Positions 23,367 to 31,934 of a stretch of DNA of 40,022 nt are shown here, in pieces. This DNA comes from Verrucomicrobiales bacterium. Its GTDB lineage: Bacteria > Verrucomicrobiota > Verrucomicrobiae > Limisphaerales > UBA1100. The translations under genes and the position numbers were made by a program. Positions within the stretch are counted from its first letter, which is position 1. Each line of letters starts with the position of its first letter. Under the pieces are notes generated by a model. The model was not told where the DNA came from and ran no database searches. It saw nothing but the letters and a program-made list of their open reading frames with translations. The stretch lies in contig PBLV01000043.1 in assembly GCA_002721895.1 (NCBI GenBank), positions 1 through 40,022 of the forward strand, in the 5' to 3' direction.

Positions 23367-24020
23367 ATGGACGACATTTATTTCATCAAGGATGGCGACG
23401 GCAAACAGGCCGGGCCATTTACCGCCCGCCAGTTGCAGGGAGTGCCGGGGTTTTGTGGAGACACCTTCACGCGAAATGCGGCGGACACGGACTGGATGAC
23501 CGCCCGGGAGATCAGCGCGCTGGCCGAAGCCGTGAAGCTTGCTGGCGTCACCCAGGCGATTCCCCCGCGCCCGGAGGAACCCACCAAGGAGACTTGCCAA
23601 AAAATTCCCACAGACAATAAATCCGTCCCCGAGACTCAGGACTTGAATTTGCCCCCACGCCAGAGGCGGCAGCATTTCCTGAACATCGACCCGCAAAGCG
23701 CGCCCGGTGCCAAGCCCAAGGTCGCGCCCCCGCCCAAGGCAGGCAACAGGATCGACTGGTCGCTGCCCAAGCCGGATATCGAACAAATGTCCTGGCTGTT
23801 TTACGCCTGCGGCATTGCGTGGCTGGCACTGAATCTGTTCGGCTACTTTGGCTGGATGAGCGAAGATCGGCTGCGGCAGTCGCTCATCGCACTGGGCGGA
23901 GGCGGCGGGTTTGCCTTGGGTGCGGTCGTAATAGTGCTGCTGACCCAAATTCGGAATCAAGCTCGGCTCATTGCTGCAAGACAAGCTGTAACACAGCCGG
24001 CTGACGGGGTTCGCCGTTGA
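23367..24020 (+). CDS. GYF_2 (DUF4339)-domain membrane protein
   Basis: 217 residues. The N-terminal ~50 residues (YFIKDGDGKQAGPFTARQLQG, then FTRNAADTDWMTAREI) match the bacterial GYF_2 pattern, ending in a W-x-x-A-x-x-I block. A Pro-rich, polar linker (~60-125) leads to two membrane spans (MSWLFYACGIAWLALNLFGYF and LIALGGGGGFALGAVVIVLL). GYF-type domains bind proline-rich peptides in eukaryotes; the bacterial version's partner is unknown. The ATG is preceded by CGAGG. It is the only gene on this strand between the ABC operon and the M16 pair, 36 bp before the latter. Confidence 0.75.
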   Translation: MDDIYFIKDGDGKQAGPFTARQLQGVPGFCGDTFTRNAADTDWMTAREISALAEAVKLAGVTQAIPPRPEEPTKETCQKIPTDNKSVPETQDLNLPPRQRRQHFLNIDPQSAPGAKPKVAPPPKAGNRIDWSLPKPDIEQMSWLFYACGIAWLALNLFGYFGWMSEDRLRQSLIALGGGGGFALGAVVIVLLTQIRNQARLIAARQAVTQPADGVRR

Positions 24021-24056
24021 CGGGGTGTTGGTTTGGTGTTTCGCTTCCGCTTTCAC

Positions 24057-25778
24057 ATGAAGAAGCTGGTTTTTCTTTTTCTGTTCCCGGCGGTGGCCGT
24101 GCTTGGCCAGAAGGTGCCGGTGAAGGAGCATTTCCTTTCCAACGGGCTCAAGGTGCTGCTGGTGGAGCGGCATGACGCGCCGAGCATTTCCGGCGGCTGG
24201 GTGGCGCGGGTGGGCAGCGCAAATGAGCGGCCGGGGATCACGGGCATCGCGCACCTGTTTGAGCACATGATGTTCAAGGGGACGCCGACGATCGGGACGA
24301 AGGATTTTAAGAAGGACCAGGAGATCATGGCGGCACAGGAGCGGGTGCGCGAGGCAATGCGGGGGGAGGAGCGCAAGATGCGGGCAATGTGGCGGCGCGG
24401 GGAGATCACGGACCTGCAGGACCCGGACCAGAAGACGAAGAAGTGGAAGGAGCTGAACGCCGAGTTCAAGAAGCTGATGGAGGAGCACCGGAAGGTTATT
24501 ATTAAAAACGACTTCGATCGCATCTACACGGCGAACGGCGGCAGCCAGATGAACGCGTACACGAGCTACGACCACACAGCGTATTTCATCACGGTGCCGG
24601 CGAACAAGCTGGAGCTGTTCATGTGGATGGAGAGCGAGCGGCTGCTGCGGCCGGTGTTCCGGGAGTTTTACGCGGAGCGCGACGTGGTGTTTGAGGAGCG
24701 CCGGATGCGCACGGAGTCGACGCCGCTGGGGAAGTTCTTCGAGAGTTTCAACTCGCTGTTCTGGGAGTCGCACCCGTACTCGTGGCCGATCATCGGTTGG
24801 CCGTCGGACATCCCGGCGATTTCCAAGGCGCAGGCGGATGAGTTTTACGCGACGTTTTATGCGCCGCAGAACCTGTCGCTGGTGCTGGTGGGGGACTTTG
24901 AAAGCAAGGGGGCGCTGAAGCTGGCGGAGAAATATTTCGGGCGCCTGAAGAAGGGCGCGCGGGAGGCGCCGGACGTGGTGACGCTGGAGATGCCGCAGAA
25001 GGCGGAGAAGCGTTTTTACGCGGAGGCGGAGACGAACCCGAACGTGGACATCTACTTCCACACGCCGGCATTCGGGCACAAGGACACGTATCCGCTGCGC
25101 GTGCTGGCGCAGGTGCTGCACACGCGCACGGGCCGGCTGCACAAGGAGCTGGTGCTGGGCGGCAAGCTGGCGACGGACACGTGGGCGTGGACGCGCGGGC
25201 GGAAGTACGCGGGCGAGTTTAACATCGGCGCGGAGCTGGCCGAGGGCAAGTCGCTGGAGGAGACGGAGGCGGCGCTGCTGGCGCAACTGGAGAAATTAAA
25301 AACGGAGCCGGTGCCGGCGAAGGAGCTGCAGAAGGTGAAGAACAACTTCGCGGCGGCGGAGTACCGGCGGCTGTCGTCGAACCACCCGATCCTGATGGCG
25401 ATCATGCGCGCGGAGGGCACGGGCGGCTGGCGGGAGATCAACGCGGCGGGTCCGCGGCTGCAGGCGGTGACGCCGGCGGAGATCCAGCGCGTGGCGAAGA
25501 AGTATTTCACGAAGATCAATCGCGCGGTGGCGATTTACACGCGCAAGCCGGGCACGGGCGGCGGCGACCCGCTGCTGGCGGGGCTGACCGCGGAACAGAA
25601 GGCGACGGCGCGCAAGATCATCGGCTCCATTAATGCGGAGAAGGACGCGGCAAAGCTGAAAATGCAGTTGATGGGGCTGGAGGCGCGGCTGGCGCAGGCG
25701 GGGGCCAAGGCGCCGCCGTTGATGAAAGTGGTGGTGAACGCGCTGAAGAAACGGATCTCGGAACTAGAGAAAAAATGA
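24057..25778 (+). CDS. M16 family zinc peptidase, active subunit, with a coiled-coil insertion
   Basis: 573 residues with signal peptide MKKLVFLFLFPAVAVLGQ. The inverted zinc motif HLFEH (HxxEH, near residue 72) is intact in GIAHLFEHMMFKGTP, and the third ligand is supplied in RDVVFEERRMR. Between the motif and the conserved NAYTSYDHTAYF there are roughly 70 additional charged residues (KKDQEIMAAQERVREAMRGEE, then EFKKLMEEHRKVI), a predicted helical hairpin not present in the minimal family. The rest shows both half-domains with FYAPQNLSLVLVGDF. The next gene encodes the inactive partner. Start: ATG 24057, at the signal peptide; a GTG at 24033 is possible. Codon choice here is markedly richer in G/C at third position than in flanking genes. 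Confidence 0.93.
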   Translation: MKKLVFLFLFPAVAVLGQKVPVKEHFLSNGLKVLLVERHDAPSISGGWVARVGSANERPGITGIAHLFEHMMFKGTPTIGTKDFKKDQEIMAAQERVREAMRGEERKMRAMWRRGEITDLQDPDQKTKKWKELNAEFKKLMEEHRKVIIKNDFDRIYTANGGSQMNAYTSYDHTAYFITVPANKLELFMWMESERLLRPVFREFYAERDVVFEERRMRTESTPLGKFFESFNSLFWESHPYSWPIIGWPSDIPAISKAQADEFYATFYAPQNLSLVLVGDFESKGALKLAEKYFGRLKKGAREAPDVVTLEMPQKAEKRFYAEAETNPNVDIYFHTPAFGHKDTYPLRVLAQVLHTRTGRLHKELVLGGKLATDTWAWTRGRKYAGEFNIGAELAEGKSLEETEAALLAQLEKLKTEPVPAKELQKVKNNFAAAEYRRLSSNHPILMAIMRAEGTGGWREINAAGPRLQAVTPAEIQRVAKKYFTKINRAVAIYTRKPGTGGGDPLLAGLTAEQKATARKIIGSINAEKDAAKLKMQLMGLEARLAQAGAKAPPLMKVVVNALKKRISELEKK

Positions 25779-25780
25779 AT

Positions 25781-25845
25781 GTGCTGCCGGCATCTTGCCG
25801 GCAGGGGTTGCCAACGATTTTCTGCCGGCAAGATGCCGGCAGCAC
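25781..25845. repeat. REP-like perfect 24-bp inverted repeat between the two M16 genes
   Basis: Bases 25781-25804 and 25822-25845 are exact reverse complements (24 of 24) around a 17-base spacer, starting two bases after the stop of the first M16 gene. Each arm itself contains two TGCCGGCA/TTGCCGGCAG blocks, so smaller hairpins can form inside each arm. The core (ATCTTGCCGGCAG) is of the kind that recurs between genes in Verrucomicrobia and Planctomycetes, so this may be a dispersed REP/MITE-type element. The downstream gene's ribosome site (GAGGGAG) starts immediately after the right arm. Confidence 0.75.
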
Positions 25846-25860
25846 GAGGGAGAACATTTT

Positions 25861-27339
25861 ATGAAACGGGTTTTAACGATTGGCTTGGCGGCGGCGTTTG
25901 TGCTGCCGGTGGTGGCGGCGGAGATTCCGGATCGGCCGGAGAAGCTGAAGTTTCCGCCATTGAAGTACGAGCCGCCGGTGGGCGCGGATTACCGCGTGAA
26001 GCTGAAGGGCGGGCCGGTGGCGTATATCGTGCCGAGCACGGAGCTGCCGTTGGTAACGATTTCCATCAGCGTGCGCACGGGCAAGTACGTGGTGCCGCGC
26101 GGCAAGGAAGGACTGGCCGCGGCGGCCGGCGGGCTGCTGGCCAGCGCGGGCACGAAGGGGCGCACGGCGGAGGCGCTGCAGGAGCGGCTGGCGTTCCTGG
26201 CGGCGCGGCTGGGCTCGAGCGTGGGCGAGAACTCGGGCAGCGTGAGCCTGAACCTGCTCTCGAAGGACCTCGACGAGGGCATGGCGATTTTGCGCGAGGT
26301 GCTGACGGAACCGCGCTTTCAGCAGGACCGGCTGGATCTGTTTAAAACGCAGCAGCTCTCGGGCATGAAGCAGCGCAACGACGACTCGCGCGGGCTGGAG
26401 GGCCGCAACCTGCTGCGGCTGGGTTACGGCGAGCACTTCTTCCGCAACTGGCTGCCCACCAAGGCGAGCATCGAGTCGCTGACGCAGAATGATTTAAAGT
26501 CATTTCATCGCGACTGGTTTCATCCCGCCAACTTCGTGGTGGCCGTCAGCGGCGATTTCGAGCGCGCGGACATGACGGCGCGGCTGGAGAAGCTCTTTGC
26601 CAAGTGGCCCTTTAAAGGCAAGGCGGCGCGGGCCATCCCCACCAACAAGACCTTCGCCAAGGCCGGCATTTATTTCGTGAACAAGGACGTGAACCAGGGC
26701 CGCGTCACCATCCTGCTCAATGGCATCACGCGCGACAACCCGGACTACTACGCCATCCAGGTGATGAACGACATCCTCGGCGGCGGCGGATTCACCAGCC
26801 GCATCACCAACCGCGTGCGCTCCGACGAGGGCCTGGCGTACAGCGCGTACAGCGTCTTTCCCGGCGGCACCTATTTCCCGCGCACCTTCGTGGCCGGCTT
26901 CCAGAGCAAGAGCCGCACCGTACTCTACGCCACCTCGATCGTGCTGGAGGAACTGCGCAAGATCGCCGCCGAGGGCGTGACCGACAAGGAGATGGCGACG
27001 GCCAAGAACAGCTTCATCCAGACCTTCCCGCAGGCGTTCGCGACCAAGGGGCAGGTGGCGGGCACCTTCGCCGGCGAGGAATTCACCGGTCGCGCCAAGA
27101 CCGACCCGGCCTACTTTAAAAACTACCGCGCCAAGGTCGCCGCCGTGACCAAGGCCGACGTCCAGCGCGTGGCCAAGAAGTACCTCGACCCCGCCAAGGT
27201 CGTCATCCTCATCACCGGCAACAAGCAGGAAATCCTCAAGGGCCACCCCGATCATCCGATTAAACTGGAGACCCTCTCGAAGGGCCCGTTGACCGACCTG
27301 CCGCTGCGCGACCCGTTCACGCTGGAGCCGATTAAATAA
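25861..27339 (+). CDS. M16 family peptidase-like protein, catalytically inactive partner
   Basis: 492 residues with signal peptide MKRVLTIGLAAAFVLPVVAAE. It has the M16 fold blocks (ENSGSVSLNLLSKDLDEGMAIL, NFVVAVSGDFERADM, RSDEGLAYSAYSVFPGG) but the position of the zinc motif reads GLAAAAGGLLASAG with no HxxEH, so it cannot bind zinc. The conserved R...GLAY motif used by partner subunits of bacterial M16B heterodimers is present. It should pair with the active subunit encoded just upstream. The ATG 25861 is preceded by GAGGGAG at good spacing; the longer frame would translate the inverted repeat. Confidence 0.92.
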   Translation: MKRVLTIGLAAAFVLPVVAAEIPDRPEKLKFPPLKYEPPVGADYRVKLKGGPVAYIVPSTELPLVTISISVRTGKYVVPRGKEGLAAAAGGLLASAGTKGRTAEALQERLAFLAARLGSSVGENSGSVSLNLLSKDLDEGMAILREVLTEPRFQQDRLDLFKTQQLSGMKQRNDDSRGLEGRNLLRLGYGEHFFRNWLPTKASIESLTQNDLKSFHRDWFHPANFVVAVSGDFERADMTARLEKLFAKWPFKGKAARAIPTNKTFAKAGIYFVNKDVNQGRVTILLNGITRDNPDYYAIQVMNDILGGGGFTSRITNRVRSDEGLAYSAYSVFPGGTYFPRTFVAGFQSKSRTVLYATSIVLEELRKIAAEGVTDKEMATAKNSFIQTFPQAFATKGQVAGTFAGEEFTGRAKTDPAYFKNYRAKVAAVTKADVQRVAKKYLDPAKVVILITGNKQEILKGHPDHPIKLETLSKGPLTDLPLRDPFTLEPIK

Positions 27340-27407
27340 CGGCTGCGGGTTGGACAACGCGGGTTGCATTCCGCTAGAATTGGGCGACCTTATTGTTAAG
27401 GCTTGTC

Positions 27408-28601
27408 ATGGATATTGTCATCAAATGCCCGGCGTGCTCGATGGACCTGACGGTGGACGCCTCGGCGGCCGGCGCGCAGATCAAGTGCCCGCAGTGCAAC
27501 ACGCTTTTAATCGTCCCCAAGATCACGGCCGACGTCTCGCAGTCGCGCGGCTCGAAGCCCTCAGCCTTTGACAAGGATACGGGCATGGACGACGGAGCCA
27601 TGGCCAAGCTGATGTCCGACGCCCACAAGCGGATGACTCAGGAGGTGGGCAAGGCGATTGTCGGCCAGCAGGAAGCCATCGAACAGATTTGCATCGCCAT
27701 CTTTGCCCGCAGCCATGCACTGCTAGAGGGTGTGCCAGGGCTGGCGAAGACCTACATGATCAAGAGCCTCTCGGAGGCACTCGACCTTTCCTTTAAACGC
27801 GTGCAGTTCACGCCGGATCTGATGCCGGCGGACATCACGGGCACAGAGGTGATTCAGGATGACCCCGAGGGCCGGCGCAGTCTGGTGTTCATGCGGGGAC
27901 CGATTTTCGCGCAGATGGTGCTGGCGGATGAAATCAACCGTAGCCCCCCCAAGACGCAGGCGGCGTTGCTCGAGGCCATGCAGGAACACTCCGTAACCGT
28001 CGGTGGAAAGACCTACCCGCTGGACGAGCCGTTCTTCGTGTTGGCCACACAGAACCCTGTCGAGCAGGAGGGAACCTACCCGTTGCCCGAGGCGCAGCGG
28101 GATCGGTTCATGTTCAAGATCAACGTGGACTACCCACGCAAAGGCGAGGAGCGGGAGATCATCGCGCGCACAACGGGCGCCTTCACCGCCGAGGTGAAGC
28201 CGGTGATTACCGGCCGCGAAATCATTCGGTGCCAACAACTGGTCCGCAAGGTTCCCGTGCCGGATCATGTGACCAACTACGTGCTCGACCTCGTGCGCCA
28301 TGCGCGGCCCGATGACGCGGAGGCGCTGGATTTGGCCAAGGAATACATCTCGTGGGGACCCGGCCCTCGCGCGTGCCAGCAGTTGATTCTTGGCGGCAAG
28401 GTGCGTGCGGTGTTGCGCGGGCGTTTCCACGTGACCATCGATGACATTACGGCACTGGCGCACCCCGTGCTGCGGCACCGCATCCTGCGGACATTTCATG
28501 CGGAAGCGGAAAACATTTCCGTCGACCAGATCATCACCAAGCTGATCGAACAGGTGCCACGTGCCCAGGCCGACGAATCAATCCCGGTGGGCAAAGCCTG
28601 A
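27408..28601 (+). CDS. MoxR-family AAA+ ATPase with N-terminal zinc ribbon
   Basis: 397 residues. Residues 6-35 form CPAC-x17-CPQC, a zinc-ribbon fused to the N-terminus ([19 protein letters not shown], then [14 protein letters not shown]). The AAA+ module has the MoxR-type Walker A GVPGLAKT, Walker [23 protein letters not shown], sensor 1 [24 protein letters not shown] and the C-terminal helical domain with [12 protein letters not shown]. MoxR ATPases act as chaperones that load metals or assemble vWA-protein complexes. The start ATG 27408 precedes the zinc ribbon. It opens a six-gene cluster with DUF58 and vWA proteins, the usual partners. The gap to DUF58 is 19 bp. Confidence 0.93.
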   Translation: MDIVIKCPACSMDLTVDASAAGAQIKCPQCNTLLIVPKITADVSQSRGSKPSAFDKDTGMDDGAMAKLMSDAHKRMTQEVGKAIVGQQEAIEQICIAIFARSHALLEGVPGLAKTYMIKSLSEALDLSFKRVQFTPDLMPADITGTEVIQDDPEGRRSLVFMRGPIFAQMVLADEINRSPPKTQAALLEAMQEHSVTVGGKTYPLDEPFFVLATQNPVEQEGTYPLPEAQRDRFMFKINVDYPRKGEEREIIARTTGAFTAEVKPVITGREIIRCQQLVRKVPVPDHVTNYVLDLVRHARPDDAEALDLAKEYISWGPGPRACQQLILGGKVRAVLRGRFHVTIDDITALAHPVLRHRILRTFHAEAENISVDQIITKLIEQVPRAQADESIPVGKA

Positions 28602-28620
28602 CGCCACTGGGCAAACATTC

Positions 28621-29523
28621 ATGGCGCACATCACGGACTACCTGAAGCCGGGCGAACTGACCTCCATCAAGTACCTTCAAGTGCTGGCCAAGCAGGTGGT
28701 GGAGGGTTTCATCACCGGCATCCACCGCTCACCGCAGAAAGGCGTGAGCATCGAGTTCGCCCAGCACCGCGAGTATGTGCAGGGAGATGAAATCCGCCGG
28801 GTAGACTGGAAGGTCTACGCCAAGTCCGACCGTTATTACGTGCGCGAATACGAGGAGGAAACCAACTTGCGCGCCACGCTGCTGCTGGATTCCAGCGGCT
28901 CGATGGGCTACGGCGGCGAGGGCCGGATCAACAAGCACACTTATGCCGTCCGCCTCGCAGCCGCACTGGCCTACCTGCTGTTGCAACAGCGTGACAGCGT
29001 GGGGATGATTTCCTTCGACACCAAGCTGCGCCAGTACATCCCACCACGCTCCAATGACGGCCATCTGCGCCGCATGCTTGAGGCGATGGTCGCCTCCGCT
29101 CCCGGGAACGAGACCAGCCTTGGCCAAGTGTTCCATTCCCTCGCACCCCGCATGGGACGACGCGGACTGGTGATGATTCTCTCCGATGGCTTTGGCGACA
29201 CGCCGGAACTGTTGAAGGCCCTCGCCCATTTCCGCTCAGCGATGCACGAGGTGATTTTCTTCCACATCCTCGACCCCGACGAGGTGGAGTTTCCTTTCCG
29301 GGATTGGACACGATTCCAGTCACTGGAAAACGGCTCACAATTCCGCAAGGTCGATCCGCTGAGCTACCGTGCGGCTTACCTTGAGAACTTCCGCCGATTC
29401 GAGGAGGAACTGCGGCTGGGCTGTCGCAAGAACCGCGTGGAACTGGTGCCCATGCGCACCGATGAACCCTTTGACAAGGCACTGGCCGGGTATATGAACC
29501 GGCGCAACCGGGTGGCCGCATGA
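28621..29523 (+). CDS. DUF58-domain protein (vWA-like)
   Basis: 300 residues. GVSIEFAQHREYVQGDEIRRVDWKVYAKSDRYYVREYEEE is the DUF58 signature; LLLDSSGSM is the vWA metal-binding (MIDAS) motif, and MILSDGFGDTPELL supplies the later acidic residue. No transmembrane segment, so cytoplasmic, likely directly bound by the MoxR ATPase. The ATG is preceded by the end of the MoxR gene; its own stop overlaps the next gene's start as ATGA, so expression is coupled. Confidence 0.93.
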   Translation: MAHITDYLKPGELTSIKYLQVLAKQVVEGFITGIHRSPQKGVSIEFAQHREYVQGDEIRRVDWKVYAKSDRYYVREYEEETNLRATLLLDSSGSMGYGGEGRINKHTYAVRLAAALAYLLLQQRDSVGMISFDTKLRQYIPPRSNDGHLRRMLEAMVASAPGNETSLGQVFHSLAPRMGRRGLVMILSDGFGDTPELLKALAHFRSAMHEVIFFHILDPDEVEFPFRDWTRFQSLENGSQFRKVDPLSYRAAYLENFRRFEEELRLGCRKNRVELVPMRTDEPFDKALAGYMNRRNRVAA

Positions 29524-31934
29524 CCTTTCTGAACGGCATCCTGCTCTGGGGCACCGCAGCGGTCTCAATCCCTGTGCTAATCCACCTGTTCAACAAGAAC
29601 CGCTACCGCACCCTGCAGTGGGGCGCGATGCACCTGCTCGACACGACCAACAAGGTGCAGAAACGCCGCCTCCGGCTGGAGAACTGGTTTCTCATGCTGC
29701 TACGGATGATGATCCCGCTGCTGCTTGCGGCCTGCCTAGCACAGCCCCAAATCCTCGGGACCAAATCTGCGTGGGACTGGGTCATCGTCGCCGTTTTCGC
29801 CGGGCTGGCACTGGCCACCATCATGGCCCTAGCCCGCAGCCGGGCACCGATGGTGGCATGGCTTTTTTGCGTTGTCATCTTCGCGCTGCCTGGCTGGGTG
29901 ATTTGGCAATTGGCCACATTCGACGGCAAAGGACGCTTCCAATGGGGTGACCGCGAATTGTCGGTTGCCTTGGTAATGGACGACAGCTATTCGCTGGAAT
30001 ATGAGGATGCCAGCGGCAAGCCCTTCGACAAGGGACGTAAGCTGGCGCTGCAACTGGTTGGGGAACTGCGCAAAGGATCGGATGTACAAGTCATCCGTAT
30101 GCCAGGCGGCCCGGTGTATTCCAAACCTCGAACGATCCTCGACAACGTGGCGGATGACTTGAAGGAAATGAAAGCGGGCTACGGCATGGCAGACCCGCCA
30201 GAAGCATTCCGGTCAGTCGCAAATCTGATGGCGCCGGGCAAGATGGCGCACGGCCAACGCGAGGTAGTGGTGGTGACGGATTTCCAAAAGGTCAGTTGGG
30301 GCAGCAACAGAATAGCCGCATTAAAGGAAAACCTGAAAGACATGCGCATGGGCCAGAACCCACCGCGCGTAACCCTGCTCCGCGCTGGCAAGGGGGAGAA
30401 AGATAACCTAGCCGTGATGTCGCTGGAATACCCTAGGCTCCCCCTCGCGCCCAAGCAGGAATTGCAGGTGCGGGCGGTATTGCAAAATTTCAGCAGAAAG
30501 GACCGGCAGGATTTACCGGTGACATTCCGTGTGGACGGCCAGCCTACCGGCCCTCGCGGATCCGTGGCGGAGTTGGGTAAGGGACAAAAAGACGTGGCAG
30601 TGACCGGTCAGGGTGAGCCCTTCAAGCACAGCTTTGAAAAGCCGGGCACACATGTGGTGGAAGTGGTGGCCGATCAAGACAAGCTGCGCGCTGACAATTC
30701 GTACCTCGCCAGCGTCAAGGTGTGGGACAACGTGCCCGTGCTGGTGGTAGATGGCGAACCCAGCAAGGAATCCTTGGCGGGCAGGATCGACTTCAAAGGC
30801 GAATCGGATTTCCTGCGGATCGCGCTTCAGCCATTCCGGGAGGTGAAATACCCGGGCATGACAGACCTGTTTGATGTGCGTGTCGTGGCCGCGGAGGATT
30901 TTGATGCGGACGCCGCCAAGGACGCCCATGTGGTGGTGATGGCCAACGTACCGCGGCTGACAGAAGGCAAGGGCGGCCAACTCGAAGCCCTCACTGACTA
31001 TGTCAAGCAAGGCGGAGGCGTATTGTGGTTCATGGGCGACCAAGTGGACGTGGATTGGTATAATCAACACCTCGCACCGATGGGCCTCATTCCGGCGCCG
31101 CTGAAGGAGGTCAGAAACCGCGAGGGCGAACCTACACCTTACGCCACGGTGGACAGCAGCCGACCATTTGAACACGCCGCACTGGAGATGTTCACCGGCC
31201 GTTCGACCATCACCTCGGAAATTCACCAGTGGATGACGCTGGTGGAGCAACCCGATGACCCGCCCTACAGCGAAATGGCACGGCTCTCGACCGGCGACCT
31301 GTATCTGGTGGAACGCAAGGTGGATGACGGCCGCGTGCTGTTGTGCACCACCACTTGCGATGAGGAATGGCTGCAGGGCATCCTACGCGAATATTACGTG
31401 CCGTTGATGCAGCAATTGGTGGTCTACCTCGCCTCATCGGTGGCGCCGGAACGCAACCTCTCCAGCGGCCAGCCGGTGGTGGCGCATTTCCCGCCGGAAG
31501 AGGTGGGACAGGAGGCGGTTCTGGCCTATTACCGCCCCGAGGAGGTAGATGCCCTGACAGTCAAGCTGCAGGGGCGCGCAGGGGAAAAACATCACCTGAA
31601 GATTGCCGCCAATGGCGCGCGTGGCACAGTGCGTTTTGAAGACACCCAACGACCGGGGCTTTACGTGCTGCGACGGCCGGATAACACTGTGGAACATTAT
31701 GTCGTGAACACCGACCGTGCGGAAAGCGACCTCACACCCTTGGAGGAATCCGAGATTGAAAAACTGGCCGAGGATTTGGACGTACAGGTGGTTGACTCGC
31801 TGGAGGACTACAAGGGAGCCGAGAATGACCGCGCCAGCGTGCTGGACATTTGGAAATGGCTGCTATGGTCCGTGTTGATTTTGTGCCTTGGCGAGCTTAT
31901 ACTGCAACAATGGATGACTCGGGAGAAAGCCTGA
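29520..31934 (+). CDS. BatA-like membrane protein with vWA-type domain and GATase-like region
   Basis: 804 residues. The N-terminus (FLNGILLWGTAAVSIPVLIHLFNKNRYRTLQWGAMHLL, then RLENWFLMLLRMMIPLLLAACLAQPQI) is the BatA N-terminal membrane domain. Two further spans follow (~83-125). A vWA-like domain begins at ELSVALVMDDSYSLEYED (DxSxS retained) near residue 145. The central region (LPLAPKQELQVRAVLQNFSR, then THVVEVVADQDKLRADNSY) is Ig/CARDB-like, and a Rossmann-type segment with VKQGGGVLWFMGDQVD resembles a glutamine-amidotransferase-like fold without a visible Cys nucleophile. A single C-terminal span ends at LWSVLILCLGELILQQW. Probably a membrane partner of MoxR/DUF58. Confidence 0.85.
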   Translation: MTFLNGILLWGTAAVSIPVLIHLFNKNRYRTLQWGAMHLLDTTNKVQKRRLRLENWFLMLLRMMIPLLLAACLAQPQILGTKSAWDWVIVAVFAGLALATIMALARSRAPMVAWLFCVVIFALPGWVIWQLATFDGKGRFQWGDRELSVALVMDDSYSLEYEDASGKPFDKGRKLALQLVGELRKGSDVQVIRMPGGPVYSKPRTILDNVADDLKEMKAGYGMADPPEAFRSVANLMAPGKMAHGQREVVVVTDFQKVSWGSNRIAALKENLKDMRMGQNPPRVTLLRAGKGEKDNLAVMSLEYPRLPLAPKQELQVRAVLQNFSRKDRQDLPVTFRVDGQPTGPRGSVAELGKGQKDVAVTGQGEPFKHSFEKPGTHVVEVVADQDKLRADNSYLASVKVWDNVPVLVVDGEPSKESLAGRIDFKGESDFLRIALQPFREVKYPGMTDLFDVRVVAAEDFDADAAKDAHVVVMANVPRLTEGKGGQLEALTDYVKQGGGVLWFMGDQVDVDWYNQHLAPMGLIPAPLKEVRNREGEPTPYATVDSSRPFEHAALEMFTGRSTITSEIHQWMTLVEQPDDPPYSEMARLSTGDLYLVERKVDDGRVLLCTTTCDEEWLQGILREYYVPLMQQLVVYLASSVAPERNLSSGQPVVAHFPPEEVGQEAVLAYYRPEEVDALTVKLQGRAGEKHHLKIAANGARGTVRFEDTQRPGLYVLRRPDNTVEHYVVNTDRAESDLTPLEESEIEKLAEDLDVQVVDSLEDYKGAENDRASVLDIWKWLLWSVLILCLGELILQQWMTREKA

